Both the position numbers and the translations under genes were made by a program. This document shows, one piece after another, positions 1-11,435 of a stretch of 64,000 nt of DNA. The notes under the pieces were generated by a model. The model saw only the letters and a list, made by a program, of their open reading frames with translations. It was not told where the DNA came from and did no database searches. Numbering within the stretch: position 1 is the first letter of the stretch; each line of letters starts with the position of its first letter. Source of the DNA: Anaeramoeba ignava (taxonomy: Eukaryota; Metamonada; Anaeramoebidae); the NCBI GenBank assembly GCA_028826165.1, contig JAPDFW010000061.1:486775-550774 (forward strand), read 5' to 3'.

Positions 1-1434
1 GATAAAGTCATTGGATATGGTGTTTTTTTGTCGCAATGAGAACATTTTGGAAAAAGTGCTTCAATTGTTTTGGATTTATACTATTTGAAAAAAAAATAAA
101 TATTGAAAATAAATATTAAAATAAATATTAAAATAAATATTGAAAATAAATATTAAAATTAAATATTAAAATAAATATTAAATATTAAATAAATAAAAAA
201 ATAAATATAAAATAAATATTAAAAAATATAAATATTAAAATAAAAATTAAAATATTAAATATTAAAATTAAATATTAAAATAAATATTAAAATAAATATT
301 AAATAAAAATAAATATTAAATTAAATATTAAATTAAATATTAAAATAAATATTAAAATAAATATTAAAATAAATATTAAAATAAATATTAAAAATAATAT
401 TAAAATAAATAATAAAATAAAAAATAAATAAAATAAATATTAAAATAAAATATTAAAATAAATATTAAAAATAAATATTAAAATAAAATATTAAAAAATA
501 AATATTAAAATTAAATATTAAAATAAAATATTAAAAATAAAAATATAAATATTAAAAATAAATATTAAAAATAAAATAAAAAAAAAAAATAAATATTTAA
601 ATAAAATATTAAAAATAAATAAAAATAAAAAATAAATATTAAAAATAAATATTAAAATAAATATTAAAATAAAAAAATAAAAACTGTATAAAATAAATAT
701 TAAAAATAAATTAAATATTAAAAATAAAATATTAAAATAAAAATTAAATATTAAAAATAAATATTAAAAATTAAATAAATTAAAAATAAATATTAAAATA
801 AAAATATTAAAAATAAATATTAAAAAAATAAATAACAAAATAAATATTAAATATTAAATTAAATATTAAAATAAAAATTAAAATAAATATTAAAATAAAT
901 ATTAAATTAAAATAATTATTAAATTAAATATTATAAATATTAAAATTAAAATTAAATTAAATATTAAAATAAATATTAAAATAAATATTAAATATTAAAT
1001 TAAATATTAAATTAAATATTAAAATAAATATTAAAATAAATATTAAAATAAATATTAAAAATTAAAATAAATATTAAAATAAATATTAAAATAAATATTA
1101 AATATAAAATAAATATTAAAATAAATATTAATTAAATTAAATATTAAATTAAATATTAAAATAAAATACATTTTTAAGTTTTTTGATTTTTTTAGAATCA
1201 ACTTTTCTGTGAAAAACAATAATTGCTAAAGTTGTTTCTGAAAAATTAAACACTTCAACTTTTGGGTTTTGATTTAATGTTTCAAAATCTTTTGTAATTT
1301 GTTCTTTTGTAACCTTTTCAAAAATAAAAAAAAAGAACAAAAAAAATTTTTTTAAATTTTTTAATAAATTATTATTTATTTATTAATTTTACTTTTGGTT
1401 TTGTTTCAATAAATATCTTTTTTTTCCTTCCCAT
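1..1434 (-). CDS. RRM-RING protein, paralogue A (partial, runs off left edge)
   Basis: Seen: exon 1 at 1434-1393 (starts MGRKKKIFIE), intron 1392-1314, exon 2 at 1313-1170 (RRM second half with the core LAIIVF), a long intron 1169-81, and exon 3 from 80 to the left edge. Exon 3 starts YKSKTIEALFPKC and holds the first two cysteine pairs' start of a RING (CSHC). All three joins are phase 0 or frame-compatible, and the same exon borders occur in paralogues B (1616-6058) and C (6932-10502), which is why I join them. Known: RRMs bind RNA; CNOT4-type RINGs are E3 ubiquitin ligases of the CCR4-NOT complex. Inferred: an RNA-linked E3 ligase. The remainder (N/Q repeat, CCCH fingers) should lie beyond base 1. 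Alternative: the RRM exons are a separate short gene that ends in the repeat, but the in-phase acceptor at 81 argues against this. Confidence 0.7.
90..1165. repeat. AT-only satellite filling intron 2 of paralogue A
   Basis: About 1.1 kb of degenerate tandem AAATATTAAAAT-type units, almost without G or C. It lies entirely between the donor after base 1170 and the acceptor at 81. The equivalent introns of paralogues B and C carry different satellites. Confidence 0.9.
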
Positions 1435-1615
1435 TCTGTTTTTTTTTTTAAAATAAAGCAAATTGAAAAATGAAAAAAAAAATGAAAAAAAAATGAATTA
1501 AAAAAATTCCACTTTTTTTATTAATTTTTGTTTTTATTTTTCCGAATTTTTTTTAAAAAAAAAGAAAAAGAAAAATAAAGAGAAAATCAAAATAAAATAA
1601 AGGAAAAATTGTGTT

Positions 1616-4600
1616 TCATTTCCTTTTGTGAATATGCTCGAAAGGACAATTCAAATCTCCACAAAATCCATAAGCAAAAAAATTTTCACAAACTAAAAAG
1701 AAAAATAATTTAAAATTTTGAATTTAATTTTGGATTTGATATTTATAATTATAATTATATTGATATTTATATTTATATTTATATTTATATTTATATTTAT
1801 ATTTATATTTATATATTTATATTGATTTTGATATTTATATTTATATTGATTTTGATTTTAATATTGATTTTGATTTTGATTTTAATATTGATTTTGATTT
1901 TGATTTTGATTTTGATTTTGATTTTGATTTTGATTTTGATTTTGATTTTAATTTTGATTTTGATTTTGATTTTGATTTTGATTTTGATTTTTATATTTAT
2001 ATTTATATTGATTTTGATTTTGATTTTGATTTTGATTTTGATTTTAATTTTGATTTTGATTTTGATTTTGATTTTTATATTTATATTTATATTGATTTTG
2101 ATTTTGATTTTGATTTTGATTTTGATATTTATATTTATATTGATTTTGATTTTTATTTTGATTTTTATATTTATATTTATATTGATTTTGATTTTAATTT
2201 TGATTTTGATTTTGATTTTGATATTGATTTTGATTTTGATATTGATTTTGAATTTGATTTTGAATTTTGATTTTGATTTTTAAATACGTTGTTTGGCTTT
2301 TTTGTGTCGAGTATCACGATAAAAAGAGTTCTTTTTCTTTTTTTCAAGAGTTTGCTTATCACCACTATAATTATTCCAAACTTTTTCAATATCACCCCTT
2401 TTTGGATTTGGATGATTATAAGGACATTTAAGATTTGAACATGAATATAATCTTGGACAAATACATTCATTAAAAGGATGGCGCTCTGGATTTTCTTTTC
2501 TAGCTTTCCAATGTTCCCATTTATGACACCAATTTATTTTGTCATTATGAAAATATTTACAATGTGTTTTCTTTGATGTTCCAAACAATGAAGACCAAAA
2601 AGATTGTTTCGGTTTTTCTTTTTCTGGTTTCTTTTTCTTTATATTATTTTTTGGAATAAATTGTGATTTATTCATTTGATTCATTTGCTTTGTATTCATT
2701 TGCTTCATTTGCTTTTTATTAATTTGATTTTGATTAAATTGATTTGGATTCATTTGCTTTGTATTCATTTGATTTGTGTTAAATTGATTTTGATTCATTT
2801 GATTTGGATTAAGTTGATTTGGATTCAATTGATTTTGATTAAATTTATTTTGATTAAATTGATTTGGATTAATTTGATTTGTATTCATTTGATTTGTGTT
2901 AAATTGATTTGGATTCATTTGATTTGTATTCATTTGATTTGGATTAATTTGATTTTTATTAATTTGATTTGGATTCAATTGATTTGGATTAATTTGATTT
3001 GGATTAAATTGATTTGGATTAAATTGATTTGGATTCATTTGATTTTGATTAAATTTATTTGGATTAAATTGATTTGGATTAATTTGATTTGGATTCATTT
3101 GATTTGGATTAATTTGATTTGGATTAATTTGATTTGGATTAATTTGATTTGGATTCATTTGATTTGTATTCATTTGATTTGGATTCATTTGATTTGGATT
3201 AATTTGATTTGGATTCATTTGATTTGGATTCATTTGATTTGGATTCATTTTCTTTGGATTAAATTGATTTGGATTCATTTGATTTGGATTCATTTGATTT
3301 GGATTAAATTGATTTGGATTCATTTGATTTGGATTAAATTGATTTGGATTCATTTGATTTGGATTAATTTGACTTAGAATCATTTGATTTGTATTTAATT
3401 TTTCTTTTTGGAAAGATTTATATAATTCTTTAATTCTTTTTTGCATTTTCTTCACTTCTTTTTTGAATTGTTTGGGATCCAAATCTTCAGGATTCCCGTT
3501 TCTTCCCCTTTTTATTAGATCATCTTTTTCGTAAATCATTTTATTTGAAAGTATATTTAAATCTGATCTGATTTTGATTTTTTTTGAGCATGAAGGACAA
3601 ATTGAATTCCTTTTTTCTACAATTTCAAATCCACATTTTCCACATATTTGAGATGAGCATTTGGGGCAATTTATTATTAATGGATATGGTGTTTTTTCTT
3701 GGCAGATATTGCATTTTGGAAATAATTTATCCACAGTTTTTGATTTGTACTTTTATTATTTTATAAATAAATATTATTTTGGAATTAAATATTATTTTAT
3801 AAATAAATATTATTTTGGAATTAAATATTATTTTGTAATTAAATATTATTTTGTAAATAAATATTATTTTGGGATTAAATATTATTTTGTAAATAAATAT
3901 TATTTTATAAATAAATATTATTTTATAAATAAATATTATTTTATAAATAAATATTATTTTGGAATTAAATATTATTTTGGAATTAAATATTATTTTATAA
4001 ATAAATATTATTTTATAAATAAATATTATTTTATAAATAAATATTATTTTGTAAATAAATATTATTTTGTAAATAAATATTATTTTATAAATAAATATTA
4101 TTTTATAAATAAATATTATTTTGTAAATAAATATTATTTTATAAATATTATTATTTTATAAATAAATATTATTTTGTAATTAAATATTATTTTATAAATA
4201 AATATTATTTTATAATTAAATATTATTTTTATAATTAAATATTATTTTATAATTAAATATTATTTTGTAAATAAATATTATTTTATAAATAAATATTATT
4301 TTGTAAATAAATATTATTTTATAAATAAATATTATTTTATAAATAAATATTATTTTATAAATAAATATTATTTTATAAATAAATATTATTTTATAAATAA
4401 ATATTATTTTGAATTAAATATTATTTTATAAATAAATATTATTTTATAAATAAATATTATTTTGGAAATAAATATTATTTTATAATTAAATATTATTTTA
4501 TAAATAAATATTATTTTATAAATAAATATTATTTTGTAAATAAATATTATTTTTATAAATAAATATTATTTTGTAAATAAATATTATTTTATAAATAAAT

Positions 4601-6058
4601 ATTATTTTGTAAATAAATATTATTTTTATAAATAAATATTATTTTGTAAATAAATATTATTTTATAAATAAATATTATTTTATAAATAAATATTATTTTA
4701 TAAATAAATATTATTTTTGGATTAAATATTATTTTATAATTAAATATTATTTTATAATTAAATATTATTTTTGGGATTAAATATTATTTTGGATTAAATA
4801 TTATTTTATAAATAAATATTATTTTGGAATTAAATATTATTTTATAATTAAATATTATTTTATAAATAAATATTATTTTATAAATAAATATTATTTTATA
4901 AATAAATATTATTTTATAATTAAATATTATTTTATGATTAAATATTATTTTATAATTAAATATTATTTTTGTAAATAAATATTATTTTGTAAATAAATAT
5001 TATTTTGTAAATAAATATTAATTTATAAATAAATATTATTTTTATAATTAAATATTATTTTGGGATTAAATATTATTTTATAATTAAATATTATTTCATA
5101 ATTAAATATTATTTTGGAATTAAATATTATTTTTGGATTAAATATTATTTTGGAATTAAATATTATTTTATAATTAAATATTATTTTGTAATTAAATATT
5201 ATTTTGTAAATAAATATTATTTTTATAAATAAATATTATTTTATAAATAAATATTATTTTTTGGATTAAATATTATTTTTGGATTAAATATTATTTTTGG
5301 AATTAAATATTATTTTATAAATAAATATTATTTTGTAATTAAATATTATTTTATAAATAAATATTATTTTATAAATAAATATTATTTTTGGATTAAATAT
5401 TATTTTATAATTAAATATTATTTTATAATTAAATATTATTTTATAATTAAATATTATTTTATAATTAAATATTATTTTATAATTAAATATTATTTTATAA
5501 TTAAATATTATTTTGTAAATAAATATTATTTTATAAATAAATATTATTTTATAAATAAATATTATTTTTGGATTAAATATTATTTTATAATTAAATATTA
5601 TTTTATAAATAAATATTATTTTATAAATAAATATTATTTTTGGATTAAATATTATTTTGTAAATAAATATTATTTTGGAATTAAATATTATTTTGGAATT
5701 AAATATTATTTTGTAATTAAATATTATTTTATAAATAAATATTATTTCATAATTAAATATTATTTTGTAATTAAATATTATTTTTGGATTTATATTTTAT
5801 TATTAAATACATTTTTAATCCTTTCTGTTTTAACTTTTTCAGTAAAAATTATAATTGCTAATGTTTTTTCTTCAAAAGTAAACACTTCAATTTTTGAAAT
5901 TTTACCAAAATCTTGAAATTTTCTTTTAAATTTCCTTTTTGAAACCTTTTTTTTTTTAAATAAAAAAAATTTAAATAAAAAAAGGAAAAAAAGGAAAAAA
6001 AAGGAAAACAAATTACTTTTTCTTTTTTAACTTCAATAAAAAGTTTACTTCTTGGCAT
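1616..6058 (-). CDS. RRM-RING-CCCH protein, paralogue B
   Basis: Exons 6058-6017, 5945-5811, 3749-2288 and 1692-1616 join in frame to about 571 residues. Order: RRM (starts MPRSKLFIEV, core LAIIIF); RING at the start of exon 3 with eight cysteines and no histidine (CNIC, CPKC, CGKC, CPSC), the C4C4 pattern known from CNOT4/Not4; about 230 residues of NPNQMNPNQ-type repeat; a Cys/His cluster ending C-x5-C-x4-C-x3-H (CPYNH); and in exon 4 a CCCH finger C-x8-C-x4-C-x3-H (CENFF...CPFEH). Known: CNOT4 is an E3 ligase with RING, RRM and C3H1. Inferred: a CNOT4-related RNA-binding E3 ligase with the RRM moved ahead of the RING. The exon 3 to 4 join uses donor GTATTT at 2287, phase 1; without it the protein stops at 2280 and loses the finger. 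Confidence 0.75.
1740..2285. repeat. Hexanucleotide ATTTTG tract in last intron of paralogue B
   Basis: Tandem ATTTTG/ATTTAT hexamers between exon 4 (ending at 1692) and the donor at 2287. The long Ile-Leu reading frame on the plus strand is just this repeat translated. Confidence 0.9.
3768..5790. repeat. 2-kb AT satellite filling intron 2 of paralogue B
   Basis: Roughly 17-bp units with the core AATATTATTTTATAAAT, alternating with TAATTAAATATTATTTT variants, about 120 copies. It sits in the intron between the RRM exon (ending 5811) and the RING exon (starting 3749). The motif differs from the satellites in the matching introns of paralogues A and C. Confidence 0.9.
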
Positions 6059-6226
6059 AATTAATAATAATAATAATAATAAATTAATAAAAAAAGGAAA
6101 AAAAAAGAAAAAAAATGAATTTTAAAAAAATATTTTTTATTCCAAATTTTCCTTTTTTTTCCAAAATTTGTTGTTCTTTTAAAAATAAAAAAGAAGAAGA
6201 AATTAAAAGGAATTCAAAGAAGAAAT

Positions 6227-6870
6227 TCAATTCAAAGAGGAGATAATTTGAAAAAGAATGAGAAGAAAAACAACAATTAAGATAAAATAGAAAAATTTCC
6301 ATTCTAAAGATAAAGAACTTTTTGATTGATTTTTCTTTTGATTTTGATTTTGGTTTAATTGTTTTATTTGATTTGGATTTCGCTTTTGATTCATTTGATT
6401 TCGCTTTTGATTTGGATTTAATTGTTTTATTTGATTTGGATTTGGATTTCGTTTTTGATTTAATTGTTTCATTTGATTTGGATTTGGATTTCGTTTTTGA
6501 TTTTGATTTCGTTTTTTATTTAATTGTTTCATTGGATTTTGATTTCGTTTTTTATTTAATTGTTTCATTGGATTTTGATTTCGTTTTTGATTTATTTGTT
6601 TCATTGGATTTGGATTTAATTGTTTTATTTGATTTGGATTTGGATTTGGATTTGGATTTCGTTTTTGATTTAATTGTTTCATTGGATTTGGATTTGGATT
6701 TAATTGTTTCATTGGATTTGGATTTGAATTTGGATTTGGATTTGGATTTGAATTTGGATTTGGATTTGAATTTGGATTTGAATTTGGATTTGGATTTGAA
6801 TTTGGATTTGGATTTCGATTTAATTGTTTCTTTTGGTTTTTTTTTGGTTGATTTACTTTTTTTAATTTAA
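6227..6870 (-). CDS. Low-complexity N/P/Q/K-rich protein with C-terminal membrane helix (candidate)
   Basis: Not recognised. An open frame on the minus strand carries about 150 residues of NPNP, MKQLN and NQKRN repeats and then switches to a non-repetitive end, SLSLEWKFFYFILIVVF and on to a stop at 6227. That end has about 20 hydrophobic residues close to the C-terminus, the layout of a tail-anchored membrane protein. The start is not decided: several in-frame ATGs lie in the repeat (the longest clear one at 6712), and the frame stays open to about 6860. It lies downstream of paralogue C on the same strand. It could instead be an extra 3' exon of that gene, because the consensus donor GGTAAG sits at 6950 inside its last exon, although I found no acceptor with the right phase for that donor. 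Confidence 0.4.
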
Positions 6871-6931
6871 ATTCAAATTTTTTTAGTTTTAAATTTTAAT
6901 TTATTTTTTGATTTTTTGATTTAATTTTTTT

Positions 6932-9900
6932 TTAACTATTAATTTTCTTACCTTTTTTTACGGGAATTCTTTGATTGTTTATTCTAACATGTTCAAAAGG
7001 ACAATTAAGATCTTTACATTTTCCATATTTTACAAAATTTTGACAAACTAAAATCAAGAATAAAAAAAAAAGTGGAATAAATTTTTTTTGGATTAAATTT
7101 AAATTAATTTCCGTTATTTTTTTATAATAGAAAAAAAAAGTTCTCACTTGTTTTTATTCTTTCGTTTCGAGTATCTCGATAAAAAGAGTTGCGTTTTTTG
7201 ATATCAAAGCTTTTTTCATCGCCTTGATATGTATTCCAAGCTTTTTGGAAATCTTTTCTAAGTGGATTAGGATGATTATATCTGCAATTGGGATAATCCT
7301 TACATTTGCTTAACATAATGCAAATGCTTTCTTCTTGCGGATGAAGTTGTGGTTGTGATTCTCTGTTTTTCCAATGTTGATATGCATGACACCAAGCAGT
7401 ATTAGGATCAGCAAAAAAATTACAAATAGTTTGATTTTGATTGAATTGATCTTGATTAAATTGATTTTGATTGAATTGATTCTGATTAAATTGATTCTGA
7501 TTGAATTGATTTTGATTAAATTGATTTTCTTGATTAAATTGATTTTGATTGAATTGATCTTGATTGAATTGATCTTGATTGAATTGATCTTGATTGAATT
7601 GATCTTGATTAAATTGATCTTGATTGAATTGATCTTGATTAAATTGATCTTGATTGAATTGATCTTGATTAAATTGATCTTGTTGATTAAAATCATTTTC
7701 TTGATTGAATTGATTTTGATTAAATTGATTTTCTTGATTAAATTGATTTTGTTGATTAAAATCATTTTCTTGATTAAATTCATTTTGTTGATTAAATTGA
7801 TTTTGTTGATTAAAATCATTTTCTTGGTTAAAATCATTTTCTTGATTAAATTGATTTTGTTGATTAAAATCATTTTCTTGATTAAATTGATTTTGATTAA
7901 AATCATTTTCTTGATTAAATTGATTTTGATTGAATTGATCTTGATTGAATTGATCTTGATTGAATTGATCTTGATTGAATTGATTTTGATTGAATTGATT
8001 TTGTTGATTAAAATCATTTTCTTGATTAAATTGATTTTGATTAAATTGATTTTCTTGATTAAATTGATTTTGTTGATTAAAATCATTTTCTTGATTAAAT
8101 TCATTTTGTTGATTAAATTCATTTTGTTGATTAAATTGATTTTGATTAAATTGATTTTCTTGATTTTGTTCATTTTCATTTCTAATATTGTGTAAATGAA
8201 TTTTTTTTGTTTGAAGTTCTGCTAGTAAAATTTCAATTTTTTGTTGCATTTTTCCAACTTCATTTGTTAGTAAATTTTTGGTTTCCAAAAATTTTGATGA
8301 ATCCATTTGTTTAGTTGAGTTTTGGAAATTAATTATTTCTTGATCATTTTGTAAATATTCTAAAATGTTGATTTCATTCTGACAAGAAGGACAAATTGAT
8401 TGATTTTCATTAAATATTTTAATTAAGCAAGAACAACAAAATATATCTGAACAAAATGGACATTTCATTGTCATTGGTATTGGTGTTTTTTTATTGCATA
8501 GGATACATTGGGGAAATATTTCATCAATTTCTTTTTCTAAAATCTAATAAAATCAAAAAAAAAATTAATTTACAATTTTTAATATTCAATTTAATTTAAT
8601 ATTCAATTCAATTCAATATTCAATTCAATTCAATTCAATTCAATTCAATTCAATTCAATTCAATTCAATTCAATTCAATTCAATATTCAATTCAATTTAA
8701 TTCAATATTTAATATTCAATTCAATTCAATTTAATATTCAATTCAATTCAATTCAATTCAATTCAATATTCAATTCAATTCAATTCAATTCAATTCAATT
8801 TAATTTAATATTCAATTCAATTCAATTCAATTCAATTCAATTCAATTCAATTTAATATTCAATATTTAATTCAATTTAATATTTAATATTTAATATTCAA
8901 TTCAATATTTAATTCAATTTAATATTTAATATTTAATATTCAATTCAATATTTAATTCAATATTTATTCAATTTATTCAATATTCAATTCAATTCAATAT
9001 TTAATATTTAATATTCAATATTCAATTCAATTCAATTCAATTCAATTCCATTCAATTCAATTCAATTCAATTATTCAATTCAATTTAATTCCAATTCAAT
9101 TCAATTTCAAATTCAATTTCAATTCAATTCAAATTCAATTCCATTTAATTCAATTCCATTCCAATTCAATTCAATTCAATCAATTTCCAATTTTTCAATT
9201 CAATTTCCCAATATTCAATTTAAATTCAATTTTAATTATTCAAATTCAATATTCAATTCAATTTAATATTCAATTCAATTCAATTCAATTATTCAATTCC
9301 AATTCAATTCCCAATTTTAATATTATTCAATTTAAATTCATTAAATTATTCAATTCAATATTCAATTCAATTCATATTCAATTCCAAATATTCATTCAAT
9401 TTCAATTCAATTAATTCAATATTCAATATTCAATATTTAATTTCAATTAATATTTAATATTTATTATTTAATATTCAATTTTATTTAATATTTAATATTT
9501 CAATATTTTAATTCAATTCAATATTCAATTATTCAATTTCAATTCCAATATTTATTATTCAATTCAATATTTAAATTTATTTAATATTCAATTTCAATTA
9601 TTTAATTCCATATTTAATTCAATAATATTCAATTCAATTCAATTCAATTCAATATTTAATATTTTTTTAATATTCAATTATTCAATTCATTATTTCAATA
9701 TTTAATATTTTAATATTTTATTCAATATTATTCAATATTTCAATTCAATTCAATTATTCAATTCAATATTCAATTCAATTTCAATTCAATTCAATATTTA
9801 ATATTTTAATATTTAATATTCAATATTATTCAATTCATTATTAAAATAATTCAATTCCAATTCAATTCAATATTCAATTCAATATATTTAATTCAATATT

Positions 9901-10502
9901 CTAATTCACTTTTAATATTATTCAATTCTAATATTCAATTCAATATTCAATTCAATTCAATTCAATTCAATTCAATTCAATTCAATTCAATTCAATTCAA
10001 TTCAATATTCAATTTAATATTCAATTCAATTCAATTCAATTCAATTCAATTCAATTCAATTCAATTCAATTCAATTCAATTCAATTCAATTCAATTCAAT
10101 TCAATTCAATTCAATTCAATTCAATTCAATTCAATTCAATATTTAATTCAATATTCAATATTCAATTCAATTCAATATTTAATATTCAATTAAAAATTTG
10201 GAAAAAAAATCAATTTAATCGCAAATTGTTTTTTTGTTACATTTTCCAAATTTTTTATACTTTTTGTACTGATTCTCTTCTTGAAAACAACTATTGCAAG
10301 AAGCATTTCTTTAAAAGAGAATATTTCTAATTTGGTTACTTTCCCAATTTTATTAAATTCTGTTCTAATTTCTTCTTCAGAAAGCTAAAAAAAAAAAGGA
10401 AAAAAAAATTATTAAAAAAAAAAACTTTTTATTTTAATTTTTATAATAAATTTTTATTACATTTTCTAAAATTTGAACAAATATTTTCTTTTTGTAAACC
10501 AT
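6932..10502 (-). CDS. RRM-RING-CCCH protein, paralogue C
   Basis: Exons 10502-10461 (MVYKKKIFVQ), 10384-10241 (RRM, core LAIVVF), 8543-7148 and 7047-6932 join in frame to about 565 residues. The 1.7-kb intron 10240-8544 joins phase 0 to ILEKEIDEIFPQC, the same junction position as in A and B. Exon 3 holds the C4C4 RING (CILC, CPFC, CCSC, CPSC), a heptad-like stretch, about 240 residues of NQFNQ/DQFNQ/ENDFNQ repeat, then a Cys/His cluster with C-x5-C-x5-C-x3-H (CRYNH) and the shared SFYRDTR motif. Exon 4 adds CCCH C-x8-C-x4-C-x3-H (CQNF...CPFEH). Known and inferred roles are as for paralogue B. The RING's first cysteine pair lies upstream of the first ATG of the exon, so the exon cannot be a stand-alone gene with a complete RING. 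Confidence 0.8.
8585..10195. repeat. ATTCA pentanucleotide satellite filling intron 2 of paralogue C
   Basis: About 1.6 kb of AATTC/ATTCA pentamers with interspersed AATATT and AATTT variants. Two long perfect runs lie near 8610-8690 and 10025-10140; the middle part is degraded. It lies wholly within the intron between the RRM and RING exons. Confidence 0.95.
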
Positions 10503-10599
10503 TCTAAAAAGAAAAAAAAGAAAAATGAAAATTTAAAAAATGAAAAAAAAAATAAAAAAAATAAAAAATCCACTTTTCATTTTTAAAAGAAAAATTTCA

Positions 10600-11231
10600 A
10601 CAAAATTTTATTCAAAGTCGAGCAGGTATTTCTTATAAGCAATATAACTCTGCTGCATGGCATCCAGTTTTAGATACAGGAAGAATTGAAAGACAAGATT
10701 TAACTGGATTTAGTTTGACTTTTATCAGGATTCAAAATTTCGAATTTATTGATTGTTTATTTGGACCTTCAACTTATTTTAATACTAATTTTGAAAATTG
10801 TAAATTTGATGGTTCAAGATTTGAACAAGTTATTTTTATTGCACCTTCAATGATGAGACCAAAACTTGAAAATTGTTCATTTGAAAATGTTGAATTTGTT
10901 AATGTTGATTTTCCTAATAATGTTCCTTTTAAAAATCAAAATTTTAAAGGAAGTATTTTCAAATTATGTAAACTTATCAAATCAAATTTTTCCAAATCAA
11001 ATTTTGATAATTCGAGTTTTATTGATTGTAAAATTGATGGATGTAATTTTCAGGATGTGAAATTAATAATATTTGTATTCCTGAAGAACAATTTAAATCT
11101 AATTTCAAAGGAGCAAAAGTTACAAATTTAATTGATATTTCAAAAGATAAAACAAAAATCAAAGAAATTAAAGAATGGAATGAAGTTCAATCAGATATTG
11201 ATAAATGGAAACAATATAAAGATCAAAAATA
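10600..11231 (+). pseudogene. 5'-truncated, frameshifted BTB-pentapeptide copy
   Basis: The sequence matches the pentapeptide half of the genes at 11436, 12673 and 13905 (GRIERQDLTGFS, NFEFIDCLFG, CKFDGSRFEQ) but has no BTB half. Upstream of about 10600 the homology stops in T-rich DNA just above paralogue C's promoter side. Near 11046-11053 one T is missing relative to the sister copies (four T's before CAGGATGTG instead of five), which shifts the frame. The homologous C-terminal end (IKEWNE...KQYKDQK, stop at 11229-11231) follows in the other frame. Truncation plus frameshift make a functional product unlikely. Confidence 0.85.
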
Positions 11232-11332
11232 ATTCAATTTAATTTCATTTCCAAATTCTTTTTTTATTTTCCAAATTAATTTTCCAAAATTTTTTTTTCA
11301 TTTTTTTTAATTTCAAATTTTCCAAAATTTAA

Positions 11333-11405
11333 TAATAAAAAAAGCAAAAAAAGTAATTTAATTAATTAAATTTTTTAATAAATAAAATATTTACCTATTC
11401 AAATT
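11333..11405 (+). promoter_or_regulatory. Upstream block conserved before every BTB-pentapeptide gene
   Basis: A block containing AAAAAAGCAAAAAAAGTAA, then TTTTTTAATAAATAAAATATTTACCTATTCAAATT in two parts, lies 30-100 bases before the ATG. It recurs before 12673 and 13905 and, on the minus strand, before the genes starting at 34521, 35791, 37063 and 38322. Conservation may reflect recent duplication rather than function; a promoter role is inferred from position only. Confidence 0.45.
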
Positions 11406-11435
11406 AAGAATAAAAAATTTAAAAATAAAAAGAAA

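Noticed and set aside
1822-2283. Long plus-strand ORF of alternating Ile and Leu
   Set aside because: It is the ATTTTG/ATTTAT hexamer satellite read through an intron of the minus-strand RRM-RING gene. The same applies to similar Ile-Leu, Asp-Phe and Asn-Phe frames at 17485-18127, 19064-19282, 26172-26507 and 59583-60542.
2676-3377. Plus-strand ORF of WIHLIWINLI repeats opposite the NPNQ repeat
   Set aside because: Antisense shadow of the N/Q-rich coding repeat. The real strand is fixed by the RING and CCCH cysteines on the minus strand.
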